From Geobacter sp. AOG1 (GTDB lineage: Bacteria > Desulfobacterota > Desulfuromonadia > Geobacterales > Geobacteraceae): a stretch of DNA of 64,000 bases. The DNA lies in the NCBI RefSeq assembly GCF_019972315.1, contig NZ_BLIZ01000001.1, positions 2,453,515 through 2,517,514 on the forward strand. Reading direction: 5' to 3'. The notes below the pieces were generated by a model that saw only the letters and a list, made by a program, of their open reading frames with translations, was not told the DNA's origin and made no database searches. The position numbers were made by a program, and so were the translations under genes. Below are positions 61,509 through 64,000 of this stretch, piece by piece. The first letter of the stretch is position 1, and every line of letters begins with the position of its first letter.

Positions 61509-63137
61509 CTACTGTAAATTTCTAGGCACCGGAAGAACTATAGGTGCAGAAGCGGAGGCTTGAACAAGACCAATATTTGGCTTAGTTCCATTATAGGGGA
61601 GATTTACCGGGGTTCCCTGTGTCCAGGTTACCGTCCTGTCGAGATTCAGGACATTTGTGCTGTAATTGATGGCGGTTATGATTGCAGTCTGGCTGCCGAT
61701 TTGAATGGTGTCGCCAGAGACTATGCCCATGCCGTCTGTGAAATAAGCAGAGTCTGCCACAGTGAAAGAAGTTCCTGTTCCGGAGGGACTGGTGATCGTG
61801 GTCAAATTTGCTCCGCCATTGATAGCGGGAGAACCCGCTAAGGGCATAAAGGAAGTATCCAGAATGGGGTCACTTTGAATATTTCCTTTCCAAAGAGAAT
61901 CATATGCTTGCTGACTTGCGACACTTTTCCCACTTCCGTCGGAATATACTACATTTGTTGCCCCCGAACGGAAGATTATATTGTTGGTAAAAGCATTATC
62001 ATGGATTAGAGGTGAATTTTGTTTTGTTATTTCATACGGAAGAGTATTGTTGAAAACTATGTTATTTTTAAAGACATTAAAAGCATTTTGTGCTGTTGAG
62101 TCCGTGGTATTAGTTCCTATATAAATTGCTCCGTTAGCCGCTTCAGTCCCTCCAAGATTTGTTATTACGTTATTATACACATGGTTATAAGTGGCTTTAT
62201 TAACAGGCCATCCAGATGCATAAAGATAAGTTTCACTTCTCATACCACGACCATTCGTTGTCCCAGCAGGCATGTCTTTCAAGATGTTGTAACGGAAAAC
62301 ATTGTTAGATCCTAATAGCTTGAAAGCGGTAGGGTATTGATCCACCATACCATTATTGCCACTAGACATTTTATTGTACTCAATAATATTATTATTAGTA
62401 GTTGTGCAAATACCTGCCGGAGCCCCCCTTGTGTTCGTAATAGTATTGTAGCCTATATAATTGTAACTACTTTCCCATGTAGGATTGGTATTACTTGCCC
62501 CCACTAATGATAGTGAATAATGTGCTGCATCGCCGAGGGTGTTATATTTGATGATATTATGGGAACTACCCTGATCAAGATTAAATGCGTCATGCAGACC
62601 ACTGAAGTTCTGGTGTTCGACGGTATTGTACTCAAAATCATTGTAGTTTGCATTGGTTACATAAAAAGCTGCCCACCAGCCACAGGAACTTGATGCCCAA
62701 ACATAACAATTCTTAACGGTTATATGGTTTGAACCATTGTAGATATAGACTGGGTAGTTGGCATTATCGTTCCATATCTCTAAATCTTGAACCAAAATAT
62801 ATGATTTATTGTTTAAAACCATACCTTTGATCTTGGGTTTACTCCCTGTGCCATAAGACTTGTAAATTGTGGAATTCAAAGAAGTCCCCGAAACGGGTGT
62901 CAAGGATTCATTCCAAACGCCACCCGAGTTAAAAGAAACCGTATCTCCTGCTCGCGTAGTACTATTGACTTTTGCGACGGTTTTCCATGGTGCTGTTTGA
63001 GTGCCGGTGTTAGTGTCATTTCCGTTTATCGCGTCTACGTAGTAATTTGCTGCCCAACCTGCTGATGTTAAACAGGCACTAATAAGGGTAATAAGTATCA
63101 CGATCCTAGCTTTATGTGCCATTATGCTTTTTTTCAT
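61509..63137 (-). CDS. Secreted right-handed parallel beta-helix protein
   Basis: A 542-residue exported protein. The signal peptide (MAHKARIVILITLISACLTSAGWAA in part) ends near residue 30. NYYVDAINGNDTNTGTQTAPWKTVAKV is the DUF1565-like start of a pectate-lyase-type beta-helix (in part). Many short NxIxxNxI coils follow (YNTITNTRG, NIIEYNKM, NNVFRYNIL). The C-terminus has a small beta domain (FTVADSAYFTDGMGIVSGDTIQIG in part). Such proteins bind or cleave polysaccharides. ATG 63137 has GAGGAGA upstream. Placed right after the polysaccharide locus, it could be a lyase, epimerase or surface adhesin for that polymer; catalytic residues were not identified. Confidence 0.82.
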   Translation of the reverse strand: MKKSIMAHKARIVILITLISACLTSAGWAANYYVDAINGNDTNTGTQTAPWKTVAKVNSTTRAGDTVSFNSGGVWNESLTPVSGTSLNSTIYKSYGTGSKPKIKGMVLNNKSYILVQDLEIWNDNANYPVYIYNGSNHITVKNCYVWASSSCGWWAAFYVTNANYNDFEYNTVEHQNFSGLHDAFNLDQGSSHNIIKYNTLGDAAHYSLSLVGASNTNPTWESSYNYIGYNTITNTRGAPAGICTTTNNNIIEYNKMSSGNNGMVDQYPTAFKLLGSNNVFRYNILKDMPAGTTNGRGMRSETYLYASGWPVNKATYNHVYNNVITNLGGTEAANGAIYIGTNTTDSTAQNAFNVFKNNIVFNNTLPYEITKQNSPLIHDNAFTNNIIFRSGATNVVYSDGSGKSVASQQAYDSLWKGNIQSDPILDTSFMPLAGSPAINGGANLTTITSPSGTGTSFTVADSAYFTDGMGIVSGDTIQIGSQTAIITAINYSTNVLNLDRTVTWTQGTPVNLPYNGTKPNIGLVQASASAPIVLPVPRNLQ

Positions 63138-63170
63138 TTTATTTCTCCTCTCGTTACGCCTTTTTCCCAA

Positions 63171-63304
63171 GTACGAATAGATTCTCTCTAATACTGTAGA
63201 ATTTTATCATATTATTTACAGTTGCATGTTAATTGGTCAGTTCCTTTTTGCAAATGATTGAATAATTCCATATTTCTGATTTACACCGAAATGGTTATCC
63301 ACTC
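63171..63304. other. Short AT-rich spacer between two minus-strand surface-protein genes
   Basis: An AT-rich gap that should hold the beta-helix promoter. On the minus strand, no hairpin with a T-run is obvious after the stop at 63305. Confidence 0.3.
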
Positions 63305-64000
63305 TTATCTGAAATTTGCCTGTATTGTATGGTTCGCCGTCACATTTGAAAACACATAGGATCTGGCAGCCCCAACGGATACACCATCAACTATAACACT
63401 GACAACTTTATGGCCTTTTTGGGGCGCAATAGTATAGGTCTGACTTCCACCGGAATTTACGGTTGTTGTGCCACTAGGGGAAATGCTGCCGTTTGTGCCG
63501 GCCGACGCCGTGATAGTAAAGCTAGAGATTGTGTTCGGTGTAAAGGTCGCTGCAATCGTATGGTTAGCGGTGACGTTGGAGAACGTGTAACTGGAGACTG
63601 CGCCGACTGATACGCCATCCACCGTGACGCCGGATATCTTGTAACCGGTTGCCGGGGTGATCGTGTAGGTATTGCTGGTTCCGTAATTAACGGTAGTTGT
63701 GCCTGTCGGCGAGATGCTACCACCGGCCCCAGTCGATGCAGCTATCGTGTAGGTAGCTACGGCAAATGTTGCGGAAATGGTATGATTGGCCGTTACATTG
63801 CTAAAGGTGTAATTGTAGCCACCCAGATTTGATGCCACCACTGTTCCGTCAACTGTCACGCTAACCGTGTAGTAACCGACGTTGGGAGTGATGGTGTAGA
63901 CCTGGCTGGCACCACTGTTTATCGTGGAGGTTCCTGCCGGAGTGATGGTGCCGTTTGCTCCGGGTGACGCCGTGAGGGTGTAAGTGGAGGTGGTGGTTTC
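63305..64000 (-). CDS. C-terminus of a repetitive InlB-B-repeat-like surface protein (partial)
   Basis: The frame is open to the window edge, giving 231 residues of C-terminus; the start lies outside. It consists of tandem repeats of about 78 residues, each ending near FSNVTANHTI-ATF and containing GSISPSGTTTVN and YTITP-GYKISGVTVDG. This pattern is of the divergent InlB B-repeat/bacterial-repeat type, beta-rich modules of secreted adhesins and enzymes. The last unit ends QANFR with no anchor or sorting signal. Thr/Ser/Gly-rich composition fits an extracellular protein. The N-terminal domain, and hence the function, is not visible. Confidence 0.8.
   Translation of the reverse strand, partial: ETTTSTYTLTASPGANGTITPAGTSTINSGASQVYTITPNVGYYTVSVTVDGTVVASNLGGYNYTFSNVTANHTISATFAVATYTIAASTGAGGSISPTGTTTVNYGTSNTYTITPATGYKISGVTVDGVSVGAVSSYTFSNVTANHTIAATFTPNTISSFTITASAGTNGSISPSGTTTVNSGGSQTYTIAPQKGHKVVSVIVDGVSVGAARSYVFSNVTANHTIQANFR
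63305..64000 (-). repeat. Three tandem 78-codon repeats
   Basis: Units at about 63305-63520 (71 codons plus stop), 63521-63754 (78 codons) and 63755-64000 (82 codons, cut by the edge). The protein repeats are closely similar, with the shared VFSNVTANHTI-type ending also similar at DNA level, which suggests recent duplication. Confidence 0.8.

Noticed and set aside
1..64000. CRISPR arrays, insertion sequences, rRNA and ordinary tRNA genes
   Set aside because: No regularly spaced repeats, transposase genes, rRNA stretches or tRNA cloverleafs were recognised apart from the tRNA-like part of tmRNA.

Overview
The window looks like a chromosomal segment of a Geobacter-like bacterium (Geobacteraceae, Desulfuromonadota). 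The basis is gene content and order: ribBA-ribH-nusB-hom, thrC, a MaeB-type malic enzyme, panBCD, smpB-ssrA, and many two-component and chemotaxis proteins in a GC-rich background. This is inferred from family knowledge; no database search was run.

Region 1 (1-25.7 kb) is GC-rich and mostly housekeeping. It holds the riboflavin end genes (ribBA, ribH), nusB, and threonine biosynthesis (hom, and thrC on the other strand with a HAD phosphatase). Next come a quinone-oxidoreductase-like enzyme, a YchJ/SEC-C protein, a MoxR-DUF58-transglutaminase operon, a large acidic TPR protein, a TonB-domain protein and malic enzyme. The region ends with a HIT hydrolase, phosphofructokinase, a GAF chemoreceptor, panB-panC-panD behind a structured leader with a terminator, an amidohydrolase, smpB and the tmRNA gene.

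Region 2 (25.7-30.4 kb) is more accessory. It has a long hairpin just after the tmRNA, a small zinc-ribbon protein, a secreted ComEA-like helix-hairpin-helix protein, and a REC-GAF-PAS-HisKA_3 sensor kinase with its NarL/FixJ-type regulator. A noncoding stretch of about 640 bases follows. It contains an 18-base palindrome resembling a GacA-type binding site.

Region 3 (30.4-61.4 kb) is one long, co-directional exopolysaccharide or capsule locus. The export and regulatory part is a Wza-like lipoprotein, a Wzz/GumC-like protein, an ExeA-type ATPase with LysM, a BY-kinase homologue lacking the P-loop lysine, and an initiating sugar-phosphate transferase with a GGDEF-like N-terminus. Four genes of the WbpB/D/E/A type should make a UDP-2,3-diacetamido-2,3-dideoxy-glucuronate, and a 2-epimerase lies downstream. 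Between them sits an unusual cassette: carrier protein, hexapeptide acyltransferase, divergent ureohydrolase, prolyl-carrier-protein-dehydrogenase-like flavoprotein and amino-acid adenylating enzyme. I infer that it builds an oxidised amino-acyl group (possibly pyrrole-2-carboxyl) for transfer to a sugar. Then come a Wzy/ligase-like protein, a flippase, five glycosyltransferases, an alpha/alpha-toroid protein, a methyltransferase and an AsnB amidotransferase. The 48-57 kb part is visibly AT-rich, suggesting lateral acquisition.

Region 4 (61.4-64 kb), on the minus strand beyond a bidirectional terminator, encodes a secreted parallel beta-helix protein and the C-terminus of a repetitive InlB-B-repeat-like surface protein cut by the window edge.
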